A stretch of 64,000 bases of DNA from Psychrobacter sp. JB385 (lineage in GTDB: Bacteria; Pseudomonadota; Gammaproteobacteria; Pseudomonadales; Moraxellaceae), in NCBI RefSeq assembly GCF_900163785.1, contig NZ_FUKN01000013.1:310001-374000 (forward strand), read 5' to 3'. Below, piece by piece: positions 53,448-63,435 of the stretch; within the stretch, counting starts at the first letter, position 1; each line of letters begins with the position of its first letter. A program made the translations under genes and the position numbers. Under the pieces are notes generated by a model. It ran no database searches, was not told the DNA's origin, and saw nothing but the letters and a program-made list of their open reading frames with translations.

Positions 53448-54488
53448 TTATTCTACCACTTCTTTTGCTTTATCGATAACCGCTTGTGTCAAAGTAATGC
53501 CTTCTTCTTTAGCATGCTTTGGACTGACGTATAGGTCTAACATTTGCGGGGTATAGACAGGAATAGCACCTGCTTTTTCACCATTCAAGATACGAACAAC
53601 GATTTTGCCAGTTTCGCGACCAAGATTGTAATAATTCACGCCCAATGCTGCCACTGCACCGCGCTCAACAGAACTGGTGTCTGAAGCAATAAGTGGGATT
53701 TTACTTTCTTTGGCGATTTGGTAAAGCGACTCGTAAGCCGATACCACGTTATTGTCAGTTGAGGTATAAATCATGTCGACTTTACCCTCAAGGCTACGTG
53801 CTGCCATAGCAATATCATTACTACGCTGAGCAGGTGCTTCATGCACATTGATACCGAGTGGCGTTAATTTTTCTTTCAGATTTTTTAAGATGATGGTTGA
53901 GTTCACTTCACCTGGGCTATAAACATAACCAACATTCTTTAAATCAGGAATGATTTGACGCATCAATTCGATCTGTGGTTCATACGGTAGTGCATCTGAT
54001 GCGCCTGTCACGTTGGTGCCAGAGCCGTCAAGCTTAGGTACCAGTTTGGCTGCTACTGGATCTGTGACCGCTGAGAATACCATAGGGATACTGCTTGTTG
54101 AAGCTGCAACAGACTGGGCAGACGGGGTTGCAATAGCGACGATCACATCTGGCGCATCGGCAACGAACTGTTTTGCAATCTGTCCAGCAGTTGCTGTATT
54201 GCCTTGGGCGCTTTGGAAGTTGACAGTCAAGTTTTCACCGTCTTTAAAGCCTGCTTCATTCAACTCGTCTATGACACCTTTGCGTACATCGTCAAGCGCT
54301 GGATGTTCAACAATAGCAGTAATAGCGACTGTCTTCATCTCTGTTGCCGCATCACCAGTGGCAGCAGTATCTGTCATACTGGTATCTTGTGCCGATTGAT
54401 TGCAACCGGTCAAGATAGCGGTACAAACGCTGCCCACTAATAGCGCCTTGCTAAACTTAAAATGACCAAAACGATTTTGATACAACAT
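53448..54488 (-). CDS. ABC substrate-binding lipoprotein 2 (PF04392 type)
   Basis: The product has about 346 residues from the ATG at 54488, chosen for the AGGAG 9-13 bases upstream; a longer frame from 54524 adds 12 residues before the signal. Lipobox 'LTGC' lies at about residue 29. The mature part has the ABC_sub_bind pattern: 'AITAIVEHPALDDVRKGVID', 'VNFQSAQGNTATAGQIAKQF', 'VGYVYSPGEVNS' and 'GVNYYNLGRETGKIVVRIL'. It is a close paralogue of the gene upstream (54582-55631). It probably hands an aromatic or related ligand to the permease. Confidence 0.92.
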   Translation of the reverse strand: MLYQNRFGHFKFSKALLVGSVCTAILTGCNQSAQDTSMTDTAATGDAATEMKTVAITAIVEHPALDDVRKGVIDELNEAGFKDGENLTVNFQSAQGNTATAGQIAKQFVADAPDVIVAIATPSAQSVAASTSSIPMVFSAVTDPVAAKLVPKLDGSGTNVTGASDALPYEPQIELMRQIIPDLKNVGYVYSPGEVNSTIILKNLKEKLTPLGINVHEAPAQRSNDIAMAARSLEGKVDMIYTSTDNNVVSAYESLYQIAKESKIPLIASDTSSVERGAVAALGVNYYNLGRETGKIVVRILNGEKAGAIPVYTPQMLDLYVSPKHAKEEGITLTQAVIDKAKEVVE

Positions 54489-54581
54489 AGGTTTCACTCC
54501 TGAAATAATAATGTGTCCGTACATTATTGAATAAATAAAAGTTCATACGAGCCATCTAAACAGACAGCCACTATCTAAAGG

Positions 54582-55631
54582 TTATTTCTCAGCACTTTGC
54601 GCTTTGTTATCGACATTGATGGCATTTTTTAATAAATCATCTGTCAAGCTGATGCCTTGATCAGCTGCGTGTTTCGGGCTTGCATATAACGTTAGGGTGT
54701 TCATGACTTCAGGCTTAATGGTATTGATAGCCTCACCATTTAACACGCGATAAACCATCTTACCTGTGGTGCGACCAAAATCATAATCATTGACACCCAT
54801 GGCAGCAGTCGCACCTCGTCTGACACTAAATTCATCTGAGGCAATGACGGGGATTTTTAGCTCATTGGCAGCGCCTGCCATCGCTTCAAAAGCGGATACC
54901 ACGTTATTGTCCAATGACGTGTAAATAACATCGGCACGGCCAGATAAGCTACGAGTCGCCATAGCAACGTCTGTTGGGCGATTGGCCGTAACATCTAATA
55001 TGGTCAGTCCACGTGCTGTGGCAGCTTTTTTAAGCTGGTTGAGTACGACGACCGAGTTCACTTCGCCTGGGCTATAAACGTAACCAATGGTTTTGGCATT
55101 AGGGACGATTTTTTGGATATTATCTAGTTGTGGCTCAATAGGGAGCTGACTAGACAGCCCTGTTACGTTAGATTGGATTGGCACCTCATTTTCATCGATG
55201 AGCTTTGCTGCTACAGGATCTGAGATGGCTGTATAAATGACAGGAATTGTCTTAGTTGACGCTACAACAGATTGAGCAGACGGCGTCGAGATGGCTACGA
55301 TCGCATCTGGATTGTCTCCTGCAAATTGCTTGGCAATCTGACCTGCTGTCGCGGTATTGCCCTGAGCGCTTTGAAAATTCACAGTCAAATTTTGGCCTTC
55401 AACGTAGCCATTATCTGCCAGCTCATCAATAATACCGCGACGCATCTCATCTAATGAGGGATGCTCGACAATTTGTGTGATGGCTAGCGTCTTGGCAGGC
55501 TTGGCAGTATCAGCAGCCGAGCTTTCATTGGTAGCAGCAGTATCGGTTGCGTTTGAGCAGCCAATCAGTCCAAGAGTGACACTGATAGCAGCGCCGAATA
55601 GGCTTAAGCGTAAAGGAGAAGCAATAGTCAT
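54582..55631 (-). CDS. ABC substrate-binding lipoprotein 1 (PF04392 type)
   Basis: This 349-residue paralogue of the following gene has lipobox 'LIGC' (Cys about 25), then 'AITQIVEHPSLDEMRRGIID', 'VNFQSAQGNTATAGQIAKQF', 'IGYVYSPGEVNSVVVL' and 'GVNDYDFGRTTGKMVYRVL'. Long stretches are identical to the second copy, so the pair came from tandem duplication. Both still have every part of a working binding protein, so they may bind different ligands or serve different affinities. Confidence 0.92.
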   Translation of the reverse strand: MTIASPLRLSLFGAAISVTLGLIGCSNATDTAATNESSAADTAKPAKTLAITQIVEHPSLDEMRRGIIDELADNGYVEGQNLTVNFQSAQGNTATAGQIAKQFAGDNPDAIVAISTPSAQSVVASTKTIPVIYTAISDPVAAKLIDENEVPIQSNVTGLSSQLPIEPQLDNIQKIVPNAKTIGYVYSPGEVNSVVVLNQLKKAATARGLTILDVTANRPTDVAMATRSLSGRADVIYTSLDNNVVSAFEAMAGAANELKIPVIASDEFSVRRGATAAMGVNDYDFGRTTGKMVYRVLNGEAINTIKPEVMNTLTLYASPKHAADQGISLTDDLLKNAINVDNKAQSAEK

Positions 55632-56223
55632 TATTAGGATAACTCATAGGTTATATCAATCACAAAAACCAAGCGAGGACTGCCAGATTGGTTGAGCCTG
55701 CTAATAGCAATGCTCAAATGATCTGTTTGGCTCTCTTTGGTTTTAAAAAAGATATTGGAAAATGCAGATTAGCCGAGTCAATGCTAGGTTGATGTCAAAA
55801 TAGCAGGCTAACCATTAAATAAAGTAATCGTTCCGTCGATTATTATGTTCATATTATGACAGTAATGTAAGTTATCGCAATAAAAAATTAAAGCGCATTC
55901 GTCATAGGCGTACTGAGTAAGACCATTAGGCATTGTCGTAACCATTATCATAAGCGTGGTTTTGAGTATTTAACCATAAAAATTAGCCTCTTAAGGCATT
56001 GTCTTATCCAATAAACTGATAGTCAAAAAGCGTACAAGCTAGCAACGCATCTATTACGAACCGACTTCATAATTAACGTAAGCTAATGTTTATACGAAAG
56101 TTTTTTATATGAGAAGTAGAGTACGTCCAAAATACATATCATTATTATGTTGACGTGTTGAATATACCACGCACTCGAATATCTCATTATTATTATTCAA
56201 ACGCATATTTTAAGGATAACATC
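55632..56223. other. 592-base gap with no recognised gene
   Basis: I find no protein-like frame with a ribosome site and no clear RNA gene here. The gap separates the divergent binding-protein and small exported-protein genes, so it should contain promoters for both. I cannot place these with confidence. Confidence 0.4.
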
Positions 56224-56628
56224 ATGAATACGGCTAATTTAAAGTTATTAACCATCGCTGGAATTACGGCAAGCTCGTTGATTTGCCTGCCTGCTATGGC
56301 AAAAGACAATCATGGTAATGGGCACGGTCATGGAAATGGCAACTCCGCTCACATTAGTAAAGATTACAACCATAACAGTTATCAAAATAATGGTAATGCC
56401 CACCCTAATATCAACGCGTATCGCAATGCAAGTCCCAATGCCTCATTCAAGCGTGACCTTGATAAGTACGGTTATAGAGTAGTCGGCAAGATTGATAGAA
56501 GAGATTATGATCGTTCTGTCATTTTAGACCGTTATGATAACCGTTACGAGCGTATCCGTACGCCAGACAATAAGATTGTGACAGTGATTAATAATACGTT
56601 GGAAATTATTGATGTTTTGAGTAGATAA
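56224..56628 (+). CDS. Small exported Gly/His/Asn-rich protein, RcnB-like
   Basis: This 134-residue protein has a signal peptide (about 1-26, ending 'AMA'). The next 60 residues are rich in Gly, His and Asn ('NHGNGHGHGNGNSAH'), a composition that may bind metals. The C-terminal part 'DLDKYGYRVVGKIDRRDYDR' and 'DRYDNRYERIRTPDNKIVTV' resembles RcnB-type periplasmic proteins. AAGGA lies 7-11 bases before the chosen ATG; an in-frame ATG at 56155 would put 23 polar residues before the signal. A clear terminator follows. Confidence 0.7.
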   Translation: MNTANLKLLTIAGITASSLICLPAMAKDNHGNGHGHGNGNSAHISKDYNHNSYQNNGNAHPNINAYRNASPNASFKRDLDKYGYRVVGKIDRRDYDRSVILDRYDNRYERIRTPDNKIVTVINNTLEIIDVLSR

Positions 56629-56660
56629 CAGCGAACTTTAATTTTTTAAGTCAGCCATAA

Positions 56661-56690
56661 AAAAACGGTCTATTTAGACCGTTTTTTTTT
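56661..56690. terminator. Bidirectional terminator between the RcnB-like gene and metG
   Basis: AAAAACGGTC/GACCGTTTTT (56661-56670 with 56677-56686) with a 6-base loop and T-run on one side, A-run on the other, serves the two convergent genes. Confidence 0.85.
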
Positions 56691-56746
56691 CGTTCTTTAA
56701 TGATTACTTACATCATTACTTAAGTTAACGTTACTTATTAACGTTC

Positions 56747-58843
56747 CTATGCGAGCACATCACCAATGACACAGTTGTCAGGTAGAGTAACGACCGTTAG
56801 CTGAGTTTTTGGATTGCCTGTTGACAATACCATGCCTTCTGATATACCAAATTTCATCTTACGTGGCGCAAGGTTGGTCACGCAAATGACCTTCTTACCC
56901 GTCAGTTGCTCAGGCTCATAAAATTTACGAATACCGCTAAACACGTTGCGTGGTTTGTCTTCGCCAACATCTAGGGTGAACTGGAGTAACTTGTCCGCAC
57001 CTTCTACGTGATTGCATTCTAAGACGTGTGCTACTTTCATCTCGACTTTGGCAAAGTCATCAATACCAATATAATCCGTTTGCTCAGCATCTACATTAGC
57101 AGGTGTTTTGTCTTTTGCGGCTGGCTTATCATTATCAGTCACAGCAGGAGCATCTGCTTGAGTCAATGATGCTTTTGAGTCTTCTACCATCGCAGTGATG
57201 TCTTTTTCTTCGATACGCTGCATTAAGGGTTTGAACTTATTGATTTTATGACCAAGCAACCACTCATTGCGGCTGGCAAAGCTTAAATCATCAATATTCA
57301 AAAACTCTTTGGCATTGGCGGTCAGCTCAGGCAATACTGGCGCGAGATATACCATTAATTGACGGAAGATATTGATTGCAACCGAGCAGACGTCTTGAAC
57401 TTCTTGCTCAGTGCCTTCTTGTTTGGCGAGTGACCATGGTTTTTTGCCATCAATATATTCATTGGCTTTGTCCGCACATTGCATGATTAAGCGCATTGCA
57501 CGCGAGAACTCACGATTTTCATAAGCCGCGGCAATCTCATCGCCAGTCTTGGTGATATCTTCTAACAACTCAGACTCTACGCAAACGTCTGATAGCATGC
57601 CATCGTATTTCTTAACCAAGAAACCTGCGCTACGACTGGCGATATTGACCACTTTACCGACCAAGTCTGAATTAACCTTTTGCATAAAGTCTTCTAAATC
57701 AAGGTTGATATCTTCGACTTTGTCAGACAGCTTACTGGCGAAGTAATAACGCAAATATTCAGGATGCAAGTACTCAGCGTAGGTTTCGGCTTTGATAAAG
57801 GTGCCGCGTGACTTACTCATTTTTTCGCCATTGACCATCAAGAAGCCATGGGCAAACACGCCTGTTGGTGTGCGCAGCTCGCTACCTGCAAGCATTGCAG
57901 GCCAAAACAATGCGTGGAAGTAAACGATGTCTTTACCAATGAAATGATAGACCTCAGTTTTGTGCTCGTTTTCTTGCATCCAATAACGGTCAAAATCTAG
58001 CGCGTTCTCAGTGCCTGCGCGTTTATCACATAGGTTTTTAAAACTTGCCATGTAGCCGACAGGCGCATCAAGCCAGACATAAAAATATTTGTCTGGCTCA
58101 TCGCTTGGGGTGTCAGGAATCTGGAAACCGAAGTAGGGCGCATCGCGTGAAATATCCCAGCTGGTAAGTCCCGCATCAAACCATTCTTGTAGCTTGTTAG
58201 CGACCGATACTTGTAGACGGTTGTCACTGCGTGTCCAGTCTTTTAAGAACTGCTCAAACTCAGGTAGATTGAAGAAATAATGCTTGGAGGTTTTGAGCAC
58301 AGGCGTTGCATCAGACAACGTTGAATACGGCTCTTTGAGGTCTGTCGCATCATAAGTAGTACCACATACTTCACAATTATCGCCGTACTGATCTGGTGCA
58401 CTGCATTCAGGACAGGTTCCTTTGACAAAACGATCGGCCAAAAATAACTGCTTTTCAGGATCAAATAGCTGCTCGACATCTTTTGTGCTGATATGACCAG
58501 CATCATTTAATCGACGATAAATCAGCTCAGAGAATTGCTTGTTCTCTTCTGAATGCGTGGTGTGATAATTATCAAAGTTGATAAGGAACTTCGAAAAATC
58601 GGTTTCGTGCGAGGCTTTGACAGCGGCAATTTGCTCCTCTGGCGTCACGCCATTGGCTTCTGCCTTTAACATGATCGCTGTACCATGTGCATCATCTGCG
58701 CAGACGTAAGTGACTTGATGGCCTTGTGCTTTCATCGCACGTACCCAAATGTCTGTCTGAATATATTCTACAAGATGCCCCAAATGGATATCACCATTGG
58801 CGTAGGGCAGCGCACTGGTTACTAGAATCTCACGCACTTTCAT
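56747..58843 (-). CDS. metG: Methionyl-tRNA synthetase MetG
   Basis: MetG joins methionine to its tRNA. The 698-residue product has the HIGH-type motif 'HLGH' (residues 20-23), zinc-binding Cys in '[17 protein letters not shown]' (about 145-161), 'KMSKS' near 340, a linker with Asp/Ala/Lys repeats (about 560-595) and a C-terminal tRNA-binding domain '[17 protein letters not shown]'. Length is normal for the dimeric long form. The ATG at 58843 is preceded in frame by a GTG; I use the ATG. It is divergent from no gene here, but mrp, its common neighbour, lies 4.6 kb away behind the ketone-body unit. Confidence 0.97.
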   Translation of the reverse strand: MKVREILVTSALPYANGDIHLGHLVEYIQTDIWVRAMKAQGHQVTYVCADDAHGTAIMLKAEANGVTPEEQIAAVKASHETDFSKFLINFDNYHTTHSEENKQFSELIYRRLNDAGHISTKDVEQLFDPEKQLFLADRFVKGTCPECSAPDQYGDNCEVCGTTYDATDLKEPYSTLSDATPVLKTSKHYFFNLPEFEQFLKDWTRSDNRLQVSVANKLQEWFDAGLTSWDISRDAPYFGFQIPDTPSDEPDKYFYVWLDAPVGYMASFKNLCDKRAGTENALDFDRYWMQENEHKTEVYHFIGKDIVYFHALFWPAMLAGSELRTPTGVFAHGFLMVNGEKMSKSRGTFIKAETYAEYLHPEYLRYYFASKLSDKVEDINLDLEDFMQKVNSDLVGKVVNIASRSAGFLVKKYDGMLSDVCVESELLEDITKTGDEIAAAYENREFSRAMRLIMQCADKANEYIDGKKPWSLAKQEGTEQEVQDVCSVAINIFRQLMVYLAPVLPELTANAKEFLNIDDLSFASRNEWLLGHKINKFKPLMQRIEEKDITAMVEDSKASLTQADAPAVTDNDKPAAKDKTPANVDAEQTDYIGIDDFAKVEMKVAHVLECNHVEGADKLLQFTLDVGEDKPRNVFSGIRKFYEPEQLTGKKVICVTNLAPRKMKFGISEGMVLSTGNPKTQLTVVTLPDNCVIGDVLA

Positions 58844-59051
58844 CACCTATATTTTTATATAAACGGGTTGGTTATCAAACGTCGTCAGCCATTTATGGCT
58901 ATTAGACGCGATATTATCAATGCTAAAAACTTCTAAAAATGAAGAAAATTTAAAAAGTGTGCCTATGATACCGTAATTCAATCATCTTTGTGATGTTCCT
59001 CTTTAATTAATACGGTAATTCGCTTCATACAGTACATACATTCCTTATTAT

Positions 59052-59090
59052 AAAAAACCCACCTAGCGAGCTGCTAAGTGAGTTTTTTTA
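59052..59090 (-). terminator. Terminator of the GntP-type permease gene
   Basis: An 11-bp stem with two G-T pairs, flanked by A- and T-runs (read on the minus strand: ACTCACTTAGC/GCTAGGTGGGT then TTTTTT). Within the 300-base gap between metG and the permease it is the only clear element. Confidence 0.75.
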
Positions 59091-59144
59091 TTTGAATGCA
59101 AATTTCTAATGTAAGAGAGAAATGCTGGAAAATTTATATGAATT

Positions 59145-60569
59145 TTAAAATGAGCCAAACATGGTTCCTAAGATAATAATAGCAGTGACGGCTATTAGTG
59201 GAATGACAATGGTCACCATTGCCAGATTTAGATAAGACTGTTTGTGTGTCAAGCCGCAGATTGCTAGTAAGGTGATGACAGCACCACTATGAGGAAGCGT
59301 GTCCAAACCACCTGCTGCCATAACGGCCACACGGTGCATCAGCTCAGGGTCGATACCTGCGTTTACCGCCATTCTTAGATAATCTTCGCCTAAAGTGGAT
59401 AGCGCAATACTCAAACCACCAGAGGAAGATCCTGTAATACCAGCCAGCGTAGTCATCGCGACTGCTTCTGAGATAAGTGGATTGTCAGGTGTTAAGTTCA
59501 GAATGCTATCGCGAATAATAATAAAACCGGCTAATGAGGCAATGACGGCACCATAGCCCACTTCTGATGCGGTATTAAAAATAGGCAGCATGGAATCATA
59601 AGTACCACGGTTGATGGTTTTTTGCAGGTTGTTCCAATGCCCAATACGTAGCAGAATTAACACCACACACGCCACGATTAAGGAGATAATAATAGACCAT
59701 AATCCGAGTGAGCCTGCGATATTTAAGTCAGGGAACTGAGTCTGGAGAGGGGTAAAATCCATCGAGGGGAAAACCGCATACGTCAATAAGGCGTTTAGAG
59801 CGATTACCAGTACCAGTGGAATCATAGCAACAGTGAATGACGTGTGCTGAGTAGTTAAGACCTCAGTTGTCTTGGCTTCTTTTGTACTACTGCCAAGACT
59901 GCCTGTGTCTTCCTCGTCATGCTGACCGTAGCCTTCACCTGCTGCATTGGCTTTTTTAGCGCGAGTTTGCAACCACAGCCAGCCACCAATAAACATAATA
60001 GTACCGCCGATGATGCCCAGTACAGGTGCCGCGAATACATTGGTATTATAGTAAGGAATCGGAATGGCATTTTGAATGGCTGGGGTGCCGGGCAACGCGG
60101 TCATGGTGAAGGTAAAAGAGCCCAAAGCAATGGCTGCTGGAATCAAGCGTTTAGGTATGTCAGCGGCCTTGAATAAATCTTTAGCAATAGGATAGATAGC
60201 AAACGCTACCACGAATAATGACACACCGCCGTAGGTCAAAATAGCGCAGACTAAGATAACGGCCAAAATGGCCTTACTAGCACCAAGCTTTTCAACCACT
60301 GTATTGGCAATAGCTGTGGCTGCGCCAGAGTCTGCCATCAAACGCCCAAATAGCGCCCCTAGTAAGAAAATCGGAAAAAATTTGAGCAAAAATCCACTCA
60401 ATGCGCTCATAAAGACATCGGTATAGGCAGGAATACTACTTAAAAAATCCCCTGACAGTAATACTGCTAATACCGCCATAATCGGTGCTAAAATCAACAC
60501 CGAATAGCCGCGGTACGCGAAGAACATCAATAATAATAAAGTAATGACAATAGCAAATGTGCTAAACAT
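59145..60569 (-). CDS. GntP family permease, probably for D-3-hydroxybutyrate
   Basis: This 474-residue protein has about 12-13 membrane helices and the GntP pattern: 'LLLMFFAYRGYSVLILAPIM' near the N-terminus, 'FLLKFFPIFLLGALFGRLM', 'IPKRLIPAAIALGSFTFTMT' with 'ALPGTPAIQN', and 'VAVMAAGGLDTLPHSGAVIT' near the C-terminus. GntP members import gluconate or other hydroxy acids with H+. Next to 3-hydroxybutyrate dehydrogenase and CoA transferase, a hydroxybutyrate permease is the best guess. The ATG at 60569 has AAGGAGG 8 bases upstream. Confidence 0.88.
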   Translation of the reverse strand: MFSTFAIVITLLLLMFFAYRGYSVLILAPIMAVLAVLLSGDFLSSIPAYTDVFMSALSGFLLKFFPIFLLGALFGRLMADSGAATAIANTVVEKLGASKAILAVILVCAILTYGGVSLFVVAFAIYPIAKDLFKAADIPKRLIPAAIALGSFTFTMTALPGTPAIQNAIPIPYYNTNVFAAPVLGIIGGTIMFIGGWLWLQTRAKKANAAGEGYGQHDEEDTGSLGSSTKEAKTTEVLTTQHTSFTVAMIPLVLVIALNALLTYAVFPSMDFTPLQTQFPDLNIAGSLGLWSIIISLIVACVVLILLRIGHWNNLQKTINRGTYDSMLPIFNTASEVGYGAVIASLAGFIIIRDSILNLTPDNPLISEAVAMTTLAGITGSSSGGLSIALSTLGEDYLRMAVNAGIDPELMHRVAVMAAGGLDTLPHSGAVITLLAICGLTHKQSYLNLAMVTIVIPLIAVTAIIILGTMFGSF

Positions 60570-60954
60570 AATCGCCCTCCTTGGCAAAATTAAAGCAATG
60601 AGAAGGCAAAACCTATGATCACAGATCAACAAAGAGATAATAACAGACGGATTCACTGTTTATTGCTAAATAGCAATCTAGACTGATACGATGTTGACCT
60701 ACCATATACTGAGCACTTCCTTTCGCTCGGACACCTGCAATCTTATTTTCTAGTCGCTGCGGGAATAATATGGTAAGTTAGCATAAATATTTACTATATG
60801 ATATATCGATATAAAATGTATTAGTATAGTGCTGAGTGCTAACGAAACCATGAGTTGAGTACTGATAAACTGATGAGAAGTAACTGAAGAAAGCGAAAAT
60901 CAATGATGATTGAGCAGCCTCAATAACAAAGAATAGACTTGCAAGGAGATGAGC
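60570..60954. promoter_or_regulatory. 385-base divergent region of the ketone-body unit
   Basis: The gap between the divergent permease and CoA-transferase genes must hold both promoters. A 12-bp perfect palindrome TATATCGATATA lies at 60802-60813 in an AT-rich stretch and could be an operator. No gene is visible. No certain -35/-10 pair is assigned. Confidence 0.4.
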
Positions 60955-61668
60955 ATGAGTCAATCAAAAGTATATAGCAGTGCCGAAGAGGCGTTAAAAG
61001 ATGTCGTAACTAGCGGTCAAACGCTTGCCATTGGCGGCTTTGGTCTATGCGGTATTCCTGAAGTATTGATTGAAGCACTGCGTGATAGCGGTGTAAAGGA
61101 TTTGACCTGTATCAGTAATAACGCGGGTGTCGATGAGTTTGGTTTGGGTTTGTTATTACAAACTCGCCAAATCAAAAAAATGATTTCCTCTTATGTGGGT
61201 GAGAATAAAGAATTTGAGCGTCAGTATTTAGCAGGGGAGTTAGAGGTAGAATTGACACCGCAGGGCACATTGGCTGAAAAGCTTCGTTCGGGCGGTGCAG
61301 GTATTCCTGCCTTTTATACGGCAACTGGTGTGGGCACGCTTGTGGCTGAAGGTAAAGAGACGCGTGATTTTGATGGTCGTACTTATGTCCTTGAGCATTC
61401 ACTACGTGCGGATGTGGCACTTATCAAAGCGCAAAAAGCAGACAAAGCGGGTAATTTAATCTTCAACAAAACTGCTCGTAACTTCAATCCAGATTGTGCA
61501 ATGGCAGGTAAAATCACTATTGTTGAAGTAGAAGAGATCGTCGAAGTCGGTACTTTTGATCCTGATGAGATCCATTTGCCAGGCATATTTGTGCAGCGTA
61601 TTGTGTTGAACAGCACGCCTGAAAAACGTATCGAAAAAACCACGACCAAAGCCGTTGAAGGCGCTTAG
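60955..61668 (+). CDS. scoA: 3-oxoacid CoA-transferase subunit A
   Basis: Subunit A of succinyl-CoA:3-ketoacid CoA-transferase, which activates acetoacetate with CoA. The product has 237 residues from the ATG at 60955; the ATG at 60949 lies too close to its own AAGGAG. Features: '[20 protein letters not shown]' (about 20-39), '[16 protein letters not shown]', '[20 protein letters not shown]' and '[16 protein letters not shown]'. The B subunit and 3-hydroxybutyrate dehydrogenase follow. Butyrate/acetoacetate transferase AtoD is the close alternative. Confidence 0.92.
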   Translation: MSQSKVYSSAEEALKDVVTSGQTLAIGGFGLCGIPEVLIEALRDSGVKDLTCISNNAGVDEFGLGLLLQTRQIKKMISSYVGENKEFERQYLAGELEVELTPQGTLAEKLRSGGAGIPAFYTATGVGTLVAEGKETRDFDGRTYVLEHSLRADVALIKAQKADKAGNLIFNKTARNFNPDCAMAGKITIVEVEEIVEVGTFDPDEIHLPGIFVQRIVLNSTPEKRIEKTTTKAVEGA

Positions 61669-61746
61669 CGTACTTACATTCATCGCGCAATACATCAAAA
61701 AATTGTTAAATTAATAATAGAACATTGTAATAATAAGGAAGTTAAC

Positions 61747-62376
61747 ATGGCATGGACAAGAGAGCAGATGGCACAGCGTGCCGCAAAAGAGCTGAAAGAT
61801 GGTTATTATGTCAACTTAGGAATTGGTCTACCAACACTTGTGGCAAACTATATTCCTGAAAATGTAGATGTATGGTTGCAATCAGAAAATGGCCTCCTAG
61901 GCATTGGCGAGTTTCCAACCTTAGAAAACGTCGATGCTGACTTGATCAATGCAGGCAAGCAAACGGTCACTGCAAAATCAGGTGCGAGTTATTTTAGTAG
62001 CTCAGAATCGTTTGCGATGATTCGAGGCGGTCATGTCAATCTTGCCATATTAGGCGCCATGGAAGTCTCAGAGCAAGGTGATCTTGCTAACTGGATGATT
62101 CCTAAAAAAATGGTCAAAGGTATGGGCGGCGCTATGGATTTGGTCGCTGGCGTGCAGCGAGTGATTGTACTGATGGAGCAAGTCAATAAACACGGCGAGC
62201 CAAAGATTCTTGCTAACTGTGAGCTGCCATTGACGGGTAAAGGCGTGGTAGATCGTATCATCACTGAACTTGCGGTATTGGATGTCACAGAAAAGGGTCT
62301 AAAGCTGGTTGAGTTGGCAGACGGTGTTAGCTTTGATGAGTTGCAAGAAAAAACCCCTGTCAGCATTGCCCAGTAG
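61747..62376 (+). CDS. scoB: 3-oxoacid CoA-transferase subunit B
   Basis: This 209-residue protein is the catalytic subunit. The active-site Glu lies in 'SENGLLG' (about residue 47-48), which forms the CoA thioester. Further features: '[18 protein letters not shown]' near the N-terminus, '[20 protein letters not shown]' and '[16 protein letters not shown]'. AAGGAAG lies upstream of the ATG. The 78-base gap after scoA contains no terminator. Confidence 0.94.
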   Translation: MAWTREQMAQRAAKELKDGYYVNLGIGLPTLVANYIPENVDVWLQSENGLLGIGEFPTLENVDADLINAGKQTVTAKSGASYFSSSESFAMIRGGHVNLAILGAMEVSEQGDLANWMIPKKMVKGMGGAMDLVAGVQRVIVLMEQVNKHGEPKILANCELPLTGKGVVDRIITELAVLDVTEKGLKLVELADGVSFDELQEKTPVSIAQ

Positions 62377-62427
62377 AGATTGAGCGCTCAAATTCGTTAC
62401 TTATTTTGATTTTATAAAGGAAAATAT

Positions 62428-63228
62428 ATGGCGACCCAATTACAACAGGATTTGACGGGCAAGGTGGCCTTAGTCACTGGCGCCGCAAGTGGTATCGGGC
62501 GCGATATTGCTGATACTTACGCGCAAGCAGGGGCAGCGGTCGGCATCGCAGACATAAACATTGACGCCGCCCAAAAGGCGGTTGATGCTATCGAAGCTTG
62601 TGGCGGTAAAGCATTCGCCATTGCAATGGATGTGACATCGGAAGCTGCTGTTAACGATGGGGTACAAAAATTGGTTGATACCTTTGGTGGGATTGACATT
62701 TTGGTCTCCAATGCAGGTATTCAGATTATTGATCCTATTCACAAAATGAGTTTTAGTGACTGGAAAAAAATGCTAGATATCCATTTAGATGGCGCCTTTT
62801 TGACCACCAAAGCTGCTTTGCAACATATGTACAAAGATGACAAAGGCGGTACGGTCATCTACATGGGGTCAGTGCATTCGCATGAAGCCTCATTGTACAA
62901 AGCACCTTATGTGACGGCCAAGCATGGTTTGCTAGGACTGTGCCGTGTACTTGCCAAAGAAGGGGCTGAGCATAATGTGCGTGCGCATGTCATTTGCCCA
63001 GGATTTGTCAAAACGCCTTTGGTTGAGAAGCAAATTCCGCAACAGGCAAGCGAGAAAGGGATTAGTGAAGAAGCAGTCGTCAACGACATTATGTTAGTCA
63101 ATACCGTCGATAAGGAGTTTACTACTGTCGATGATATTGCACAATTGGCCTTGTTTTTAGCGGCGTTCCCAAGCAATGTCTTCACTGGACAGTCTATTGT
63201 TGCCAGTCATGGTTGGTTTATGAATTGA
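62428..63228 (+). CDS. bdhA: 3-hydroxybutyrate dehydrogenase (SDR)
   Basis: This 266-residue short-chain dehydrogenase has 'TGAASGIG' (17-24) for NAD, 'NAGIQ', Ser in 'MGSVHSHE' and the catalytic 'YVTAK' with Tyr161 and Lys165. The '[18 protein letters not shown]' segment and 'GWFMN' end are typical of D-3-hydroxybutyrate dehydrogenases. It makes acetoacetate from 3-hydroxybutyrate, which scoAB then activates. AAAGG lies about 10 bases before the ATG. A strong terminator closes the unit. Confidence 0.94.
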   Translation: MATQLQQDLTGKVALVTGAASGIGRDIADTYAQAGAAVGIADINIDAAQKAVDAIEACGGKAFAIAMDVTSEAAVNDGVQKLVDTFGGIDILVSNAGIQIIDPIHKMSFSDWKKMLDIHLDGAFLTTKAALQHMYKDDKGGTVIYMGSVHSHEASLYKAPYVTAKHGLLGLCRVLAKEGAEHNVRAHVICPGFVKTPLVEKQIPQQASEKGISEEAVVNDIMLVNTVDKEFTTVDDIAQLALFLAAFPSNVFTGQSIVASHGWFMN

Positions 63229-63260
63229 TACCTTATTAATAAATGTCTGTTACTGGTGCC

Positions 63261-63299
63261 AAACCACAAGGTCATTCCTACTGGCGTTGTGGTTTTTTT
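63261..63299 (+). terminator. Terminator of the ketone-body unit
   Basis: AAACCACAA/TTGTGGTTT (63261-63269 with 63287-63295) with a 17-base loop is followed by TTTT. It separates bdhA from mrp. Confidence 0.85.
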
Positions 63300-63435
63300 A
63301 TGTCTGTAATTGAGCTACACTGTCACGAGAAAAGGTTTGGACAAAAGGCTTGTCAGCTATATCATTGACCGCATCAGAGTAGTGCTTGATTTGTCTTGCC
63401 ATACCAACCCACTTGTATAGGTAGCAACGGTAGCC

